From positions 1 to 64,000 of the forward strand of contig NZ_LWEH01000016.1 of assembly GCF_001635455.1 (NCBI RefSeq): DNA of 64,000 bases. The letters are read 5' to 3'. The DNA comes from Vibrio sp. HI00D65 (GTDB lineage: Bacteria > Pseudomonadota > Gammaproteobacteria > Enterobacterales > Vibrionaceae). Shown here piece after piece: positions 17,924 to 29,187 of this stretch (position 1 is its first letter; each line of letters begins with the position of its first letter). Under the pieces are notes generated by a model. It was not told the DNA's origin and ran no database searches. It saw only the letters and a program-made list of their open reading frames with translations. The position numbers and the translations under genes were made by a program.

Positions 17924-18718
17924 CTAGCGTAGAAAATTACTCACACAAGACGCAGGATTGAGGGCAACAAAAGAGCTCTCTTTTTGCCCATCGAGCTCAA
18001 CTTCTAATTGATATAAATGCTTAGGGTTGGGCTTATCAACATTAAAGACAATCGGTGCTTCAACTTGGAATACAACGCCAGTGTGTTCTGCACGCACATC
18101 TATCGGCATCACCAGCGTCATACCATCGAACTTAATTGATGCCGATACCAGCCCTGCTTTGAGCGTCTGGTAGATTACATCCACTTTAAACTCACAACCA
18201 CCGCCGTGGTGCCAGATCTGCTCAGTGACAACTTGGTCCAGCTTCACATTGCGAACAAACTGCAGATAAGGAGCTTGCCAAATACCCATTCGAGAGTCTG
18301 ATTTAGCAATGGTTGGCGAAGATAATGGCTCATCCATATCTTCTTCTAGCAACAACCCTTCCTCTTCTTCAAGAAACAGGATCTCAAAGCGATTTCGACC
18401 TGGCTGCATGTAAGGGCGAATGTCTTTACGGTACTCTTCTTGGCTGCCATCACAATCAAAGACTGCTACACCATTAAGTCGCACTTCAGCAAAATAATCA
18501 ACACCCGAAACGACTAGCTCAACAAAGGGGCAAGCCAGCATCGCATCATCGACTTCAATGTCATGCATTAAATGCCACTCTTGCTCTGCGATTTGCTCTT
18601 CACTCAAGGTATCAGGGAGCTTTGAACTCAACGGAGCCGGAAAGGTCATGTCATCTTGTGGAATAGAAAGATCCGTCAGTGGCGAAATTTGCCAAAGACC
18701 ATCTAGAAGTAACCGCAT
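17924..18718 (-). CDS. Orphan GH2-type galactose-binding-fold protein
   Basis: 264 residues resembling the N-terminal sugar-binding domain and following beta-sandwich of GH2 beta-mannosidase/galactosidase enzymes. Landmarks are LDGLWQIS at the start, EQEWHLMHDIEV, the VSGVDYFAEVRLNGV strand pair, RPYMQPGRNRFEILF and MGIWQAPYLQFV. The catalytic TIM barrel is absent and no signal peptide is seen, so it should not be an active glycosidase. A good AAGGAATG site precedes ATG. It is monocistronic, converging with the MarR-GNAT gene. The role is unknown; carbohydrate binding is an inference from the fold. Confidence 0.8.
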   Translation of the reverse strand: MRLLLDGLWQISPLTDLSIPQDDMTFPAPLSSKLPDTLSEEQIAEQEWHLMHDIEVDDAMLACPFVELVVSGVDYFAEVRLNGVAVFDCDGSQEEYRKDIRPYMQPGRNRFEILFLEEEEGLLLEEDMDEPLSSPTIAKSDSRMGIWQAPYLQFVRNVKLDQVVTEQIWHHGGGCEFKVDVIYQTLKAGLVSASIKFDGMTLVMPIDVRAEHTGVVFQVEAPIVFNVDKPNPKHLYQLEVELDGQKESSFVALNPASCVSNFLR

Positions 18719-18796
18719 ATCATTCCTTGAGCCAGATCAATTTTGACCGCATTATAATGAATGAATGCATTTAAAGACATTTATTTTTCTAAGGAT

Positions 18797-18829
18797 AAAA
18801 AAATGCCAGCTCGAGGCTGGCATTTTTCA
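18797..18829. terminator. Terminator after rraB
   Basis: AAAAAAATGCCAGC, loop tcga, GCTGGCATTTTT, 14 nt past the rraB stop on the reverse strand. Confidence 0.85.
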
Positions 18830-18842
18830 AACTGGGAAGAAA

Positions 18843-19259
18843 CTACTCTTCGCCTTCATCATCTTCTTCAGGGTAGATAGCATCTTCACCTTCGTAGTAA
18901 GTGCCCCAACCATCGTAAATAATGTCGAATTTCTCTGCAAGGTTTACAAGCTTTTCAACTTGCGCATCGATCGCTTCTGCATCTAGAGCTGACTGCATAG
19001 TCGCATCACAACAAAGCAACTTATTGCCATCTTCGTCTTCTGTCTCTTCAGCTTCAAGTACTTCAAAACCCATTTTGAATGCTTCAACAACGGCTTTCTC
19101 AAGCACTTCGAAATCTTCAGCAAATAGGTGATGCTCGATATCGTATAGAGCTTCAGGATCGCTACCATCTTCAATTAGTGCTTCAATGATGTCGCGAGTC
19201 TCTTCCTTTTGAAATTCAATTAATTCCGCTACTGATAGATATTCATCTTCGTGAGACAT
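18843..19259 (-). CDS. rraB: Ribonuclease E inhibitor RraB
   Basis: 138 residues, very acidic, as in E. coli RraB. RraB binds RNase E and changes degradosome composition and mRNA decay. The N-terminal [20 protein letters not shown] and the C-terminal [18 protein letters not shown] are family-typical. It is monocistronic with its own terminator; the rraB-argF/pyrB neighbourhood is shared with E. coli. Confidence 0.95.
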   Translation of the reverse strand: MSHEDEYLSVAELIEFQKEETRDIIEALIEDGSDPEALYDIEHHLFAEDFEVLEKAVVEAFKMGFEVLEAEETEDEDGNKLLCCDATMQSALDAEAIDAQVEKLVNLAEKFDIIYDGWGTYYEGEDAIYPEEDDEGEE

Positions 19260-19835
19260 GTGTCTGCTCCAGAGTGTTGACTATGAAAAGATCAAATTTG
19301 ATTGCCACGAAATATGGCACGGATCGTCCAGAAAAGCCACCCAGATCAGGCCTAGAAAGATAAGTTTATCGCTAGATAGCGGAGGTAATATCAATTCAAA
19401 AGTGAAATCAAAATCACAGAAACAAATTTTCAACATTTTATTAACTGGTGACTATTTCAGCATTTCGTCTCTATTGTCACTTTTGAATATATCAAATAGA
19501 AATTGCGTGCTTAGTCATGGTAAATGCATACGATGAACCGGTTTTGAGATGCATAAAACCTCAAGTTGCTTTCAAAAAGTGCATAATAGTGAATAAAAAA
19601 TCATTAATAATAAGCAAAATAGATTTCAAGCAGACCGCAGATAGAGCATAGATCCGCAAAAATGTTGTTCCATGCCAAACGCACTCAATTAGAATTTAAC
19701 ACCTATTTTCTATTTAAAAATGGTTTTTAGCTCGGATAATTTCAAAAATACTTCACTTTTACACGAAATCTAAAACTTGCATATTACGATCAAGCTTGTC
19801 ATAAATAGACGCTGGATTAAAAGTAAGGATGCAAA
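19260..19835. other. Divergent regulatory region between rraB and arcA
   Basis: 576 bp, A/T-rich, no credible gene; a 92-codon open frame at 19258-19536 begins inside the rraB promoter and has no coding character. It holds a candidate ArgR half-operator at 19590-19603. The length suggests elaborate control of arcA. Confidence 0.5.
19590..19603 (+). promoter_or_regulatory. Candidate ArgR box upstream of arcA
   Basis: TGAATAAAAAATCA matches the ARG-box consensus TGAATWWWWATTCA at 13 of 14 positions. A clear second box at the usual 21-bp offset was not found. ArgR control of arcA is inferred. Confidence 0.4.
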
Positions 19836-21056
19836 ATGAGTAAGCTGTACGTTGGCTCCGAAGTAGGTCAATTAAGACGAGTTCTCCTAAATCGACCTGA
19901 AAGAGCACTCACCCACCTCACCCCTTCTAACTGCCATGACCTTCTATTTGATGATGTGTTGGCTGTGGAAGCTGCTGGTGAAGAACACGATGCCTTTGCA
20001 GAGACACTACGTAATCAAGACGTAGAAGTGCTGCTACTGCACAATTTATTGGTAGAGACACTTGCCGTACCTCAAGCTCGCGAATGGCTGCTAAACACTC
20101 AAATCTCAGATTTCCGTTATGGGCCTACTTTTGCCCGTGACCTAAGAAACTATCTTGCTCAAATGGATAATGAGCACCTAGCAACAATCTTACTAGGTGG
20201 TTTGGCGTATTCAGAGCTTCCTATCAAATCATCATCGATGCTTCCTAAAATGCATCGCCCACTAGATTTCGTTATCGAGCCACTTCCGAACCACTTATTT
20301 ACACGTGATACTTCGTGCTGGGTTTATGGCGGTGTGTCGCTAAACCCAATGATGAAGCCAGCACGTCAACGTGAGACAAACCACCTGCGTGCTATCTATC
20401 GCTGGCACCCAGTGTTTGCAGGACAAGACTTCATTAAGTACTTTGGCGATGAGGACCTTCATTACGACAACGCCAACATTGAAGGCGGCGACGTACTGGT
20501 TATTGGTAAAGGCGCGGTACTTATCGGTATTTCTGAGCGAACCAAGCCACAAGGTGTTGAGAACTTAGCGGCGAGCCTATTTAAGTCAGGGCAAGCTAAA
20601 GAAGTGATCGCTATCGATTTACCGAAGCACCGTTCATGCATGCACCTTGATACGGTAATGACACACATGGATATCGATACATTCTCTGTTTACCCAGAAA
20701 TCGTTCGTAAAGATTTAGACACATGGCGTCTAACACCAAAAGAGAATGGTGAGATGCGTGTAGAGAAAGCGGAAAACTACCTGTCAGCGATTGAAGGTGC
20801 GCTGGGACTTGATCAGCTTAAGATCATCACCACAGGTGGTGACAACTACGAAGCTGAACGTGAGCAGTGGAATGACGCCAACAACGTACTCACCGTGAAA
20901 CCAGGCACGGTTATCGGTTACGAGCGTAATGTTTACACTAACGAGAAGTACGACAAAGCAGGTATCGAAGTTCTAACGATTCCTGGCAATGAACTGGGGC
21001 GTGGCCGTGGTGGCGCTCGCTGTATGAGCTGCCCTATTGAAAGAGACGGTATCTAA
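19836..21056 (+). CDS. arcA: Arginine deiminase
   Basis: 406 residues, the normal length. Converts arginine to citrulline and ammonia, the first step of the fermentative arginine deiminase pathway. Visible are [11 protein letters not shown] (guanidino-binding region), the [10 protein letters not shown] motif with the catalytic His, and the C-terminal [13 protein letters not shown] with the catalytic Cys. ATG follows AAGGATG. A terminator separates it from argF, whose enzyme could split the citrulline; carbamate kinase (arcC) is not present here, so the full pathway is not encoded at this locus. Confidence 0.97.
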   Translation: MSKLYVGSEVGQLRRVLLNRPERALTHLTPSNCHDLLFDDVLAVEAAGEEHDAFAETLRNQDVEVLLLHNLLVETLAVPQAREWLLNTQISDFRYGPTFARDLRNYLAQMDNEHLATILLGGLAYSELPIKSSSMLPKMHRPLDFVIEPLPNHLFTRDTSCWVYGGVSLNPMMKPARQRETNHLRAIYRWHPVFAGQDFIKYFGDEDLHYDNANIEGGDVLVIGKGAVLIGISERTKPQGVENLAASLFKSGQAKEVIAIDLPKHRSCMHLDTVMTHMDIDTFSVYPEIVRKDLDTWRLTPKENGEMRVEKAENYLSAIEGALGLDQLKIITTGGDNYEAEREQWNDANNVLTVKPGTVIGYERNVYTNEKYDKAGIEVLTIPGNELGRGRGGARCMSCPIERDGI

Positions 21057-21095
21057 GCAGATAACTCATTAGCGTAAAAATACAATAACTCAACT

Positions 21096-21123
21096 AGGCC
21101 AGTACTATTGTACTGGCCTTTTT
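21096..21123 (+). terminator. arcA terminator
   Basis: AGGCCAGTA, loop ctattg, TACTGGCCT then TTTTC. Confidence 0.85.
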
Positions 21124-21134
21124 CATGAGAGAAT

Positions 21135-21148
21135 AAAATAAATATTCA
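21135..21148 (+). promoter_or_regulatory. Candidate ArgR box upstream of argF
   Basis: AAAATAAATATTCA fits the ARG-box TGAATWWWWATTCA at 12 of 14 positions and sits about 65 bp before the start codon. Arginine repression is expected for an anabolic ornithine transcarbamylase, but the site itself is only a candidate. Confidence 0.4.
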
Positions 21149-21212
21149 CAAATATAGCATTTTTATGTTTAACTAAGTTCTTCATTGATTCTATATACGC
21201 AAGGAGCGAAAG

Positions 21213-22214
21213 ATGGTCTTCAATCTTCGCAATCGTAACTTTCTAAAACTACTCGACTTTACTCCTAAAGAGATTCAGTTTTTACTCGACCTGTCAGCTG
21301 ACCTAAAAAAAGCTAAGTATGCAGGCACTGAGCAGAAGAAACTTACTGGTAAAAACATCGCTTTGATCTTTGAAAAGGCATCAACACGAACTCGATGTGC
21401 GTTTGAAGTCGCCGCTTTTGATCAAGGCGCTCAAGTATCTTACCTGGGCCCTTCGGGCTCTCAGATCGGTACAAAAGAATCAATGAAAGATACTGCACGC
21501 GTATTAGGCCGTATGTACGATGGCATCGAGTACCGTGGCTTTGGTCAGAGCATCGTCGAAGACCTTGGCGCTTATGCTGGTGTCCCAGTGTGGAATGGCC
21601 TTACTGATGAATTTCACCCAACTCAGATCTTGGCTGACTTCCTGACCATGCTCGAACATGGTCGCGGTAAACTGCTGCATCAAATCAGCTTTACTTATCT
21701 GGGTGATGCTCGTAACAATATGGGTAACTCTCTATTAGTAGGAGCTGCCAAGATGGGCATGGATATTCGTCTTGTCGCGCCAAAAGCCTTCTGGCCAGAA
21801 GAACAACTTGTCGAAGAGTGCCAAGCTATCGCGCAAAGTACCGGCGCTAAAATCACGCTGACTGAGGACGTTGCTGAAGGCGTAAAAGGCTGTGACTTCC
21901 TCTACACCGATGTTTGGGTATCGATGGGCGAAGCGCCAGAAATTTGGGATGAACGTGTGGCAGTGATGAGACCATATCAAGTGAATATGGATGTGATTAA
22001 GCTGACGGGCAACCCTCAAGTGAAATTCATGCATTGCTTACCCGCTTTCCACAATAATGAGACCGTTATCGGTCAGCAAGTAGCTGACAAATATGGTATG
22101 AACGGTTTGGAAGTGACGGATGAAGTGTTTGAATCTGACTACTCTATCGTGTTTGACGAAGCGGAAAATCGCATGCACACCATCAAAGCCGTTATGGTCG
22201 CAACACTCGGTTAA
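21213..22214 (+). CDS. argF: Ornithine carbamoyltransferase
   Basis: 333 residues. It makes citrulline from ornithine and carbamoyl phosphate in arginine synthesis. The carbamoyl-phosphate motif STRTRC, the ornithine-side HCLPAFH loop with its Cys, and [12 protein letters not shown] are present. Start ATG follows AAGGAGCG. In this family sequence alone does not firmly separate anabolic from catabolic enzymes; proximity to arcA makes a catabolic role conceivable. The pyrB promoter follows it, so two carbamoyl-phosphate-consuming enzymes are side by side. Confidence 0.94.
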   Translation: MVFNLRNRNFLKLLDFTPKEIQFLLDLSADLKKAKYAGTEQKKLTGKNIALIFEKASTRTRCAFEVAAFDQGAQVSYLGPSGSQIGTKESMKDTARVLGRMYDGIEYRGFGQSIVEDLGAYAGVPVWNGLTDEFHPTQILADFLTMLEHGRGKLLHQISFTYLGDARNNMGNSLLVGAAKMGMDIRLVAPKAFWPEEQLVEECQAIAQSTGAKITLTEDVAEGVKGCDFLYTDVWVSMGEAPEIWDERVAVMRPYQVNMDVIKLTGNPQVKFMHCLPAFHNNETVIGQQVADKYGMNGLEVTDEVFESDYSIVFDEAENRMHTIKAVMVATLG

Positions 22215-22254
22215 TTGAGAATAGTGAAAGTAAACAAAAGCTTGATGTAATCGC

Positions 22255-22282
22255 TTGCGCTCACAAGTTGAAAGCGTATAAT
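22255..22282 (+). promoter_or_regulatory. pyrLBI promoter
   Basis: -35 TTGCGC (22255-22260), 16-bp spacer, perfect -10 TATAAT (22277-22282), 30 bp before the leader peptide start. Confidence 0.75.
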
Positions 22283-22311
22283 TCTCGGCAATTTGTCTGA
22301 GAGTAGTGAAA

Positions 22312-22425
22312 ATGACGCCAACCAATATTGTGATCACACATAATAAAATTGTGAAAACACCTAATATTGCTCGCAAGCTAGCATGCTTGCCAGGCGGTCT
22401 ATTCTGCTTTTCAGCACTTTTTTAA
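22312..22425 (+). CDS. pyrL: pyrBI operon leader peptide
   Basis: 37 codons starting [20 protein letters not shown] and ending SALF, with its stop codon at the edge of an intrinsic terminator. This is the geometry of the enteric pyrL attenuator: when UTP is high, RNA polymerase and the ribosome uncouple and the terminator forms; when UTP is low, polymerase pauses in T-rich DNA (CTGCTTTTCAGCACTTTTTT) and the trailing ribosome blocks the hairpin. A second hairpin (GCAAGC/GCTTGC, 22373-22390) within the leader could be the pause or alternative structure. The amino-acid sequence itself is not conserved. Confidence 0.75.
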   Translation: MTPTNIVITHNKIVKTPNIARKLACLPGGLFCFSALF

Positions 22426-22452
22426 AGCCTCCCATTATGGGGGGCTTTTTTG
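22424..22452 (+). terminator. pyrBI attenuator
   Basis: AAAGCCTCCC, loop attat, GGGGGGCTTTTTT, overlapping the leader stop and ending 32 nt before pyrB. Confidence 0.85.
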
Positions 22453-22483
22453 TGGCCAATACATTATTGTGGGGAAGAAGATC

Positions 22484-23413
22484 ATGGCGAATTCGCTCTA
22501 TAAAAAGCACATCATCTCAATTCCAGAGCTTTCTCGTGAAGAGCTAGAATTAATTGTTCAAACGGCTGGTCAGCTTAAAGCTGAACCAAACCCAGAACTT
22601 ATCAAGAACAAAGTTGTGGCGAGCTGCTTCTTCGAACCTTCAACACGAACTCGCCTCTCTTTTGAAACTGCGATTCAACGCATCGGTGGTGATGTGATTG
22701 GTTTCGACAGCGGCGGTAACACCTCACTTGCTAAAAAGGGCGAAACGCTAGCAGACTCAGTACAGGTTATCTCTTCATACGTTGATGCTTACGTAATGCG
22801 TCACCCTCAAGAAGGTGCTGCGCGCCTAGCGTCTGAGTTCTCTAACGGTGTCCCAGTAATCAACGCTGGTGATGGTGCTAACCAACACCCAACACAGACT
22901 CTGCTTGATCTATTCTCTATCGCGGAAACACAAGGCCGCCTAGACAACCTTAATGTGGCATTCGTTGGTGACCTTAAATACGGCCGTACAGTTCACTCCC
23001 TCACTCAAGCACTGGCTAAGTTCGATAACATCTGTTTCTACTTTGTAGCGCCAGAAGCATTGGCTATGCCTGATTACATCTGTGAAGAGCTTGACGAAGC
23101 TGGCATCAAATACCAACTACTGACCGACATGGAAGATGTGATTCCAGAGCTGGATGTTCTATACATGACTCGCGTACAGAAAGAACGCTTTGATGAGTCG
23201 GAATACGCACACATCAAGTCAGCCTACATCCTAACGGCTGCTCTATTAGAAAATGCACGTGATAACTTGAAGGTCCTGCACCCACTTCCTCGTGTTGATG
23301 AAATCACTGTCGATGTCGACAAAACATCTTACGCCTACTACTTCCAGCAAGCTGAAAATGGTGTTTACGCGCGTGAAGCATTACTAGCCCTTGTTCTTAA
23401 CGAAACGCTGTAG
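22484..23413 (+). CDS. pyrB: Aspartate carbamoyltransferase, catalytic subunit
   Basis: 309 residues from the ATG at 22484 ([12 protein letters not shown]), the family start; an in-frame ATG five codons earlier is less likely. Catalyses the first committed step of pyrimidine synthesis. The STRTRLSFE carbamoyl-phosphate motif, [12 protein letters not shown] and HPLPRVDEI are intact. pyrI follows after 12 nt, giving the two-subunit allosteric holoenzyme. Controlled by the attenuator just upstream. Confidence 0.97.
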   Translation: MANSLYKKHIISIPELSREELELIVQTAGQLKAEPNPELIKNKVVASCFFEPSTRTRLSFETAIQRIGGDVIGFDSGGNTSLAKKGETLADSVQVISSYVDAYVMRHPQEGAARLASEFSNGVPVINAGDGANQHPTQTLLDLFSIAETQGRLDNLNVAFVGDLKYGRTVHSLTQALAKFDNICFYFVAPEALAMPDYICEELDEAGIKYQLLTDMEDVIPELDVLYMTRVQKERFDESEYAHIKSAYILTAALLENARDNLKVLHPLPRVDEITVDVDKTSYAYYFQQAENGVYAREALLALVLNETL

Positions 23414-23425
23414 AGGAGAGATATC

Positions 23426-23887
23426 ATGTCTAAAGAGACTCAATTAAAAGTTGAAGCAATCAAGAACGGTACCGTTATCGACCATATCCCAGCAAACATC
23501 GGGATCAAGGTCCTAAAACTGTTTGATATGCACAACTCTCATCAACGTGTCACTATTGGTTTGAATCTGCCTTCTTCAGCACTTGGAGACAAAGATTTGC
23601 TGAAGATTGAAAATGTGTTTATTACCGAAGAGCAAGCAAACAAGTTAGCACTTTACGCACCTCATGCGACGGTAAACCAAATCGAAGATTACGAAGTGGT
23701 TAAGAAGCTAGCGCTTGAACTGCCTGAACAAATCAACGATGTGTTTGAGTGTCCAAACACCAACTGTATTACTCACAACGAGCCGGTTGAAAGCAGCTTT
23801 CAGATCTTTGAAAAGAATGAAGACATTCGCCTGAAATGTAAGTACTGCGAAAAAGTCTTCTCTCGCGAGATCGTGACCGAAAGATAA
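23426..23887 (+). CDS. pyrI: Aspartate carbamoyltransferase, regulatory subunit
   Basis: 153 residues. Binds the allosteric effectors CTP and ATP in the N-terminal domain and docks to PyrB through a C-terminal zinc domain whose four Cys are visible (CPNTNC and CKYC). Start ATG after GGAGAG, 12 nt behind pyrB. Confidence 0.97.
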   Translation: MSKETQLKVEAIKNGTVIDHIPANIGIKVLKLFDMHNSHQRVTIGLNLPSSALGDKDLLKIENVFITEEQANKLALYAPHATVNQIEDYEVVKKLALELPEQINDVFECPNTNCITHNEPVESSFQIFEKNEDIRLKCKYCEKVFSREIVTER

Positions 23888-23923
23888 GCTTTCGCGTAGC
23901 ACGCAATAAATGTAAAAACCATG

Positions 23924-23951
23924 AAATACCTCGCCCGTGCGGGGTATTTTG
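23924..23951 (+). terminator. pyrBI terminator
   Basis: AAATACCTCGC, loop ccgt, GCGGGGTATTTT. Confidence 0.8.
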
Positions 23952-24022
23952 CGCTTTACCTAGCCACGGTTTGTAGGCAAACTGAAAAACGATTTTTATC
24001 TAATAACTGATGGAATAAACCA

Positions 24023-24412
24023 ATGACAAAAGTACTTCACACAGAATCGGCTCCAGCTGCAATCGGCCCATACGTCCAAGGCGTTGACCTTGGCAACATG
24101 GTACTGACTTCTGGTCAAATCCCAGTAAACCCAGCAACTGGTGAAGTATCTGCTAATATCGCAGAGCAAGCACGCCAATCTCTAGACAACGTAAAAGCGG
24201 TTGTAGAGGCTTCTGGCCTGACTGTAAAAGACATCGTTAAGCTAACTGTATTCGTTAAAGACCTAAACGACTTCGGCACAGTAAACGAAGTTTACGGTAA
24301 ATTCTTTGATGAGCACGGCGTTGCAAACTACCCTGCACGTTCATGTGTTGAAGTAGCTCGTCTACCAAAAGATGTTGGTATCGAGATCGAAGCTATTGCA
24401 GTTCGTAAATAG
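24023..24412 (+). CDS. ridA: Reactive intermediate deaminase RidA
   Basis: 129 residues of the RidA/YjgF family. It hydrolyses reactive 2-aminoacrylate and related enamines made by pyridoxal-phosphate enzymes, protecting them. The conserved substrate-binding Arg lies in NYPARSCVEVARLPKD. Codon use suggests high expression. It follows pyrI as in E. coli, with its own promoter region and a terminator shared with plsC. Confidence 0.95.
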   Translation: MTKVLHTESAPAAIGPYVQGVDLGNMVLTSGQIPVNPATGEVSANIAEQARQSLDNVKAVVEASGLTVKDIVKLTVFVKDLNDFGTVNEVYGKFFDEHGVANYPARSCVEVARLPKDVGIEIEAIAVRK

Positions 24413-24465
24413 ACTTCACTCTATTTAGTCAGTGGCTTAGTTCTGAACTAAGCACTGATGAGATA

Positions 24466-24498
24466 CAAAAAAGGTTGCCAACTAGGCAACCTTTTTTA
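24466..24498. terminator. Terminator shared by ridA and plsC
   Basis: AAAAAAGGTTGCC, loop aacta, GGCAACCTTTTTT. Confidence 0.87.
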
Positions 24499-24520
24499 TT
24501 ATTCGTTTTCTGCGTTTAAG

Positions 24521-25246
24521 CTACTTCTTATTAAGCTCAATCACTTCTTTGTCTAGCTCTTCCAACTTAGCCGCCATCTGTTCACGAGTTAGGTTTGCCA
24601 ATTCACGAACGTTCGACTTGTCGTAGCCTTCAGTATTAATTGGGTCTAGCATTTCCACAATCACGTGGCCATTGTTCCAACGGTTCAGCTTAACGCCACC
24701 TGTAGAACTACATACGATAGGGATAATTGGTAAGCCTGCACCAATTGCAGCATGGAAAGCACCAGTTTTAAACGGCAACAGACCACGGCCTCGTGAACGC
24801 GTTCCTTCAGGGAACATCCATACCGAAACATCACTGTCTTTCAGGTTATCAACTACTTGATCGATCGTACCAACCGCTTTGCTGCGGTTTGCACGGTCAA
24901 TTAGGATATTACCCGTCAACCAATAAAGCTGACCAAACAGAGGCATCCACGCTAGACTTTTCTTACCAACTGTTACCACTTTGGGTGTCACAGCCGATGA
25001 TACCGTGAACAGGTCCCAGTTATTCTGATGGTTCGCAACATAAACATGTTGGCCACGAGAGTATGCATCTTCAGGGATACGTAGCTCTAGCTTGATACCA
25101 AACACTTTCGACATACGACCAAAGTAACGACCAAAGGTAAATACGTGCTTCGGGTTACGTGGGCTAAGTAGACAGTAGCCACAGCCGAATACAAACATAA
25201 GAATCGCAAATATCGCCAATGCGAAAATACGTAATATTGCTATCAT
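24521..25246 (-). CDS. plsC: 1-acyl-sn-glycerol-3-phosphate acyltransferase
   Basis: 241 residues from ATG at 25246 (MIAILRIFALAIFAIL), chosen over a longer open frame because GAGGAAC lies just before it and the N-terminal hydrophobic anchor starts here. Makes phosphatidic acid from lysophosphatidate in the inner membrane. The catalytic NHQNNWD (HX4D) and the phosphate-binding FPEGTRSRG motif are present. It is monocistronic. Downstream murA is separated by its own terminator. Confidence 0.95.
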   Translation of the reverse strand: MIAILRIFALAIFAILMFVFGCGYCLLSPRNPKHVFTFGRYFGRMSKVFGIKLELRIPEDAYSRGQHVYVANHQNNWDLFTVSSAVTPKVVTVGKKSLAWMPLFGQLYWLTGNILIDRANRSKAVGTIDQVVDNLKDSDVSVWMFPEGTRSRGRGLLPFKTGAFHAAIGAGLPIIPIVCSSTGGVKLNRWNNGHVIVEMLDPINTEGYDKSNVRELANLTREQMAAKLEELDKEVIELNKK

Positions 25247-25329
25247 TTTGTTCCTCACAACCGCAAAGCTCACCCACCTATTCACTTTATAATAAGCAAA
25301 AAGATGCACTTGCGATAAATACAAATATA

Positions 25330-25358
25330 AAAAAGCCGAAACCAAGGTTCCGACTTTT
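25330..25358 (-). terminator. murA operon terminator
   Basis: On the reverse strand AAAAGTCGGAAC, loop, GTTTCGGCTTTTTT, after the murA stop. Confidence 0.75.
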
Positions 25359-25398
25359 GTGTTTTCATTTTACTGATTCATGAATTGACTAACCTAAG

Positions 25399-26927
<1,529 letters not shown>

Positions 26928-26940
26928 AAATAGCTCCTGC

Positions 26941-27249
26941 CTAATTTTTTATGTGTTCTGCCATCATTGGCTGGATATTGCTCAATTGGAACAACGTTCG
27001 TAATTGTTCTGGCACGAAACTGAGCATTATATGACAGTTTTGATTTTTTGCATGCTCTAATAAGTGAATTAGCATAACCATTCCTGCTGAATCGACTCGA
27101 TTTATATGGCTAAGGTCAATTTCAACGATCGATTCCGTTGTTTGCCACTTTTCCAATATACACCAGATTGCAGGAACGCTGTCTCGGTCGATATCTCCGA
27201 GAAGCTGATACTCTCTAGAGCTTAGCGCTTGCCATTGAGATTGGCTCAT
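26941..27249 (-). CDS. mlaB: Mla phospholipid transporter STAS subunit MlaB
   Basis: 102 residues, a STAS-domain protein that binds MlaF and stabilises the MlaFEDB transporter. The segment [20 protein letters not shown] carries the STAS phosphorylation-loop Ser motif (DSAG). Its start overlaps the mlaC stop by one base (TAATG). Confidence 0.92.
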   Translation of the reverse strand: MSQSQWQALSSREYQLLGDIDRDSVPAIWCILEKWQTTESIVEIDLSHINRVDSAGMVMLIHLLEHAKNQNCHIMLSFVPEQLRTLFQLSNIQPMMAEHIKN

Positions 27250-27908
27250 TATTTATTACTCTCAAAGCGAATAGGCTGTGCAGCCAGTTTCTCTAGCTCG
27301 CCAGCAACCGCTAAGATACCGTCTTGACGAATCTTAGTATTCCACTCTGATTGCTTGCTCGACAGTAAGCTAATCCCTTCCGCAACCATATCAAATGCTT
27401 TCCACTCGCCAGACTTTTTGTCTTTACGGAGTTTGAATTCAATTTTGATGTTAGGTCTTGGCGTATCAATGATATCAACCTTGATACTGGTGATACGGCT
27501 GTCGGCTTTGATTTTTGGTTCCGGGCCAAATTCGATGGTTTGGTCCGTGTATTGAGTTAACACTTGTGCGTATGAAGAGACTAGGTATTTACGAAATGCA
27601 TCGATAAATACACGCACATCTTTTCTATCCGCGCCTTTCAAGTTTGGCCCCAGCAACTTAAGTGCTGCATATTGAGCATTAACATAAGGCATCAACTCTT
27701 CTTCCACGATCACCTTGAGTAATTCTGGGTCTTTGTGGATATTGTCTTGCTCGCTCTTCAAACGCTCAAATGCTATCTCACTAACTTGTGTCATCATTTG
27801 GTAAGGCTGCGTTTTATCAATAGTCGCATCAGCAAAAGCTTGAGTAGAAATCAACAAAGCCATTACAGCGACAAACCCTATTTTCAAGTGACTCATCATT
27901 TTTAACAT
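27249..27908 (-). CDS. mlaC: Periplasmic phospholipid carrier MlaC
   Basis: 219 residues from the ATG at 27908 (MLKMMSHLKIGFVAVMALL), 4 nt after mlaD; the longer open frame runs back into mlaD. An N-terminal signal peptide ends around TQAFA-DATID. The protein shuttles phospholipids between the outer-membrane MlaA complex and MlaFEDB. The VRVFIDAFRKYLVSSYA region is family-typical. Confidence 0.93.
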   Translation of the reverse strand: MLKMMSHLKIGFVAVMALLISTQAFADATIDKTQPYQMMTQVSEIAFERLKSEQDNIHKDPELLKVIVEEELMPYVNAQYAALKLLGPNLKGADRKDVRVFIDAFRKYLVSSYAQVLTQYTDQTIEFGPEPKIKADSRITSIKVDIIDTPRPNIKIEFKLRKDKKSGEWKAFDMVAEGISLLSSKQSEWNTKIRQDGILAVAGELEKLAAQPIRFESNK

Positions 27909-27912
27909 CGTC

Positions 27913-28404
27913 TTATTCCTCAGCTTTATTGTCATCAGATCCGCCAACGCTATACAGCACTTGGCCAATCAAGTCTTCTAGTACCAATGCAGATTTAGTG
28001 TCTTCAATCGAATCACCATCAACCAACATCTCTTCATCGTCAAAAATGAAGCCGGGAACTAAACTGATGTACTGCTCACCGATTAAGCCTGACGTTAAGA
28101 TTTTAGCACTAGAGGTATCAGGAAAATGTGAGTACTTTGCATCAATAGACATTTCAACCACAGGCAGGTAGCTCTCGGTATCAAGTTCAATGCTTTTAAC
28201 ACGACCAACAACCACGCCACCAACCTTCACTGGAGAACGAACTTTTAGGCTACCAATGTTGTCAAAAGTCGCTTTTAGATTGTAAGTATGGTTTGAACCC
28301 AGCCCTTTTACGTCAGCGACTTGAAAGATCATGATTAAGATTGCGCAAATTCCGGCTATAACAAATGTGCCGACCCATAATTCTAACTTTCGAGTTTGTT
28401 GCAT
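27913..28404 (-). CDS. mlaD: Mla transporter substrate-binding MCE protein MlaD
   Basis: 163 residues. An N-terminal membrane anchor (ELWVGTFVIAGICAILIMI) is followed by one MCE domain with VRSPVKVGGVVVGRVKSIEL and GLIGEQYISLVPG. MlaD forms a hexameric ring on MlaE through which lipids pass. Follows mlaE by 2 nt. Confidence 0.95.
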   Translation of the reverse strand: MQQTRKLELWVGTFVIAGICAILIMIFQVADVKGLGSNHTYNLKATFDNIGSLKVRSPVKVGGVVVGRVKSIELDTESYLPVVEMSIDAKYSHFPDTSSAKILTSGLIGEQYISLVPGFIFDDEEMLVDGDSIEDTKSALVLEDLIGQVLYSVGGSDDNKAEE

Positions 28405-28406
28405 GA

Positions 28407-29186
28407 TTAATTCCCAAACATCAATGCGGTAAGAACAAAATCTAGCCCTAATACCGCTAGAGAAGAGTGTACTACTGTACGTGTGGTTGCTTGACTAATA
28501 CCTTCTGAAGTCGGTACCGCATCATAACCATTGAAAAGAGCAATCCAAGTTACGGTGATAGCAAAGACCATGCATTTGATCATGCTGTTACCGATATCTC
28601 GACCTAGCTCAACAGAAGACTGCATCGCAGACCAAAAGCTGCCGTGATCAATGCCTTTCCAATCAACACCGACTAACTGGCCGCCCCAAATTCCGACCGC
28701 CATAAAGATCATCGCCAGTAGAGGCATAGAGATAAGTCCAGCCCACAAGCGTGGTGCGATAATGCGCTTTAGAGGGTCTACCGCCATCATTTCTAAACTG
28801 GATATCTGCTCCGTTGCTTTCATCAAACCGATTTCAGCCGTCAGCGCTGAACCAGCGCGACCTGCAAACAGCAATGCGGTGACCACAGGGCCAAGTTCAC
28901 GTAACAATGAAAGCGCGACCATTTGGCCAAGGTTGCCCTCAGCGCCATAATCAATTAACACGACATAACCTTGTAGGCTCAACACCATGCCAATGAATAA
29001 GCCCGAAACTAAAATAATAGCCAATGACTGAACGCCGACGCTATAAAGTTGTTTTACCAATAAAGGGAAGTTTTTTAGTCGCGGGATGCCAAACAAAGCC
29101 CCGAATAACATCAAGCTTGCTCGACCAAATGACTCACAGATCGCAAGTGTTCGCTTACCGACACCTGCAATAGTTTTACCAATCAT
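28407..29186 (-). CDS. mlaE: Mla transporter permease MlaE
   Basis: 259 residues from ATG at 29186 ([20 protein letters not shown]), one base after the mlaF stop; the longer open frame overlaps mlaF. It is the permease of the MCE transporter; LREGPV-like [20 protein letters not shown] and the [17 protein letters not shown] cytoplasmic coupling helix are conserved. Confidence 0.95.
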   Translation of the reverse strand: MIGKTIAGVGKRTLAICESFGRASLMLFGALFGIPRLKNFPLLVKQLYSVGVQSLAIILVSGLFIGMVLSLQGYVVLIDYGAEGNLGQMVALSLLRELGPVVTALLFAGRAGSALTAEIGLMKATEQISSLEMMAVDPLKRIIAPRLWAGLISMPLLAMIFMAVGIWGGQLVGVDWKGIDHGSFWSAMQSSVELGRDIGNSMIKCMVFAITVTWIALFNGYDAVPTSEGISQATTRTVVHSSLAVLGLDFVLTALMFGN

Positions 29187-29187
29187 A

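Noticed and set aside
19258..19536. 92-codon frame upstream of arcA
   Set aside because: Starts in the rraB promoter, shows no coding bias or motif, and no ribosome-binding site.
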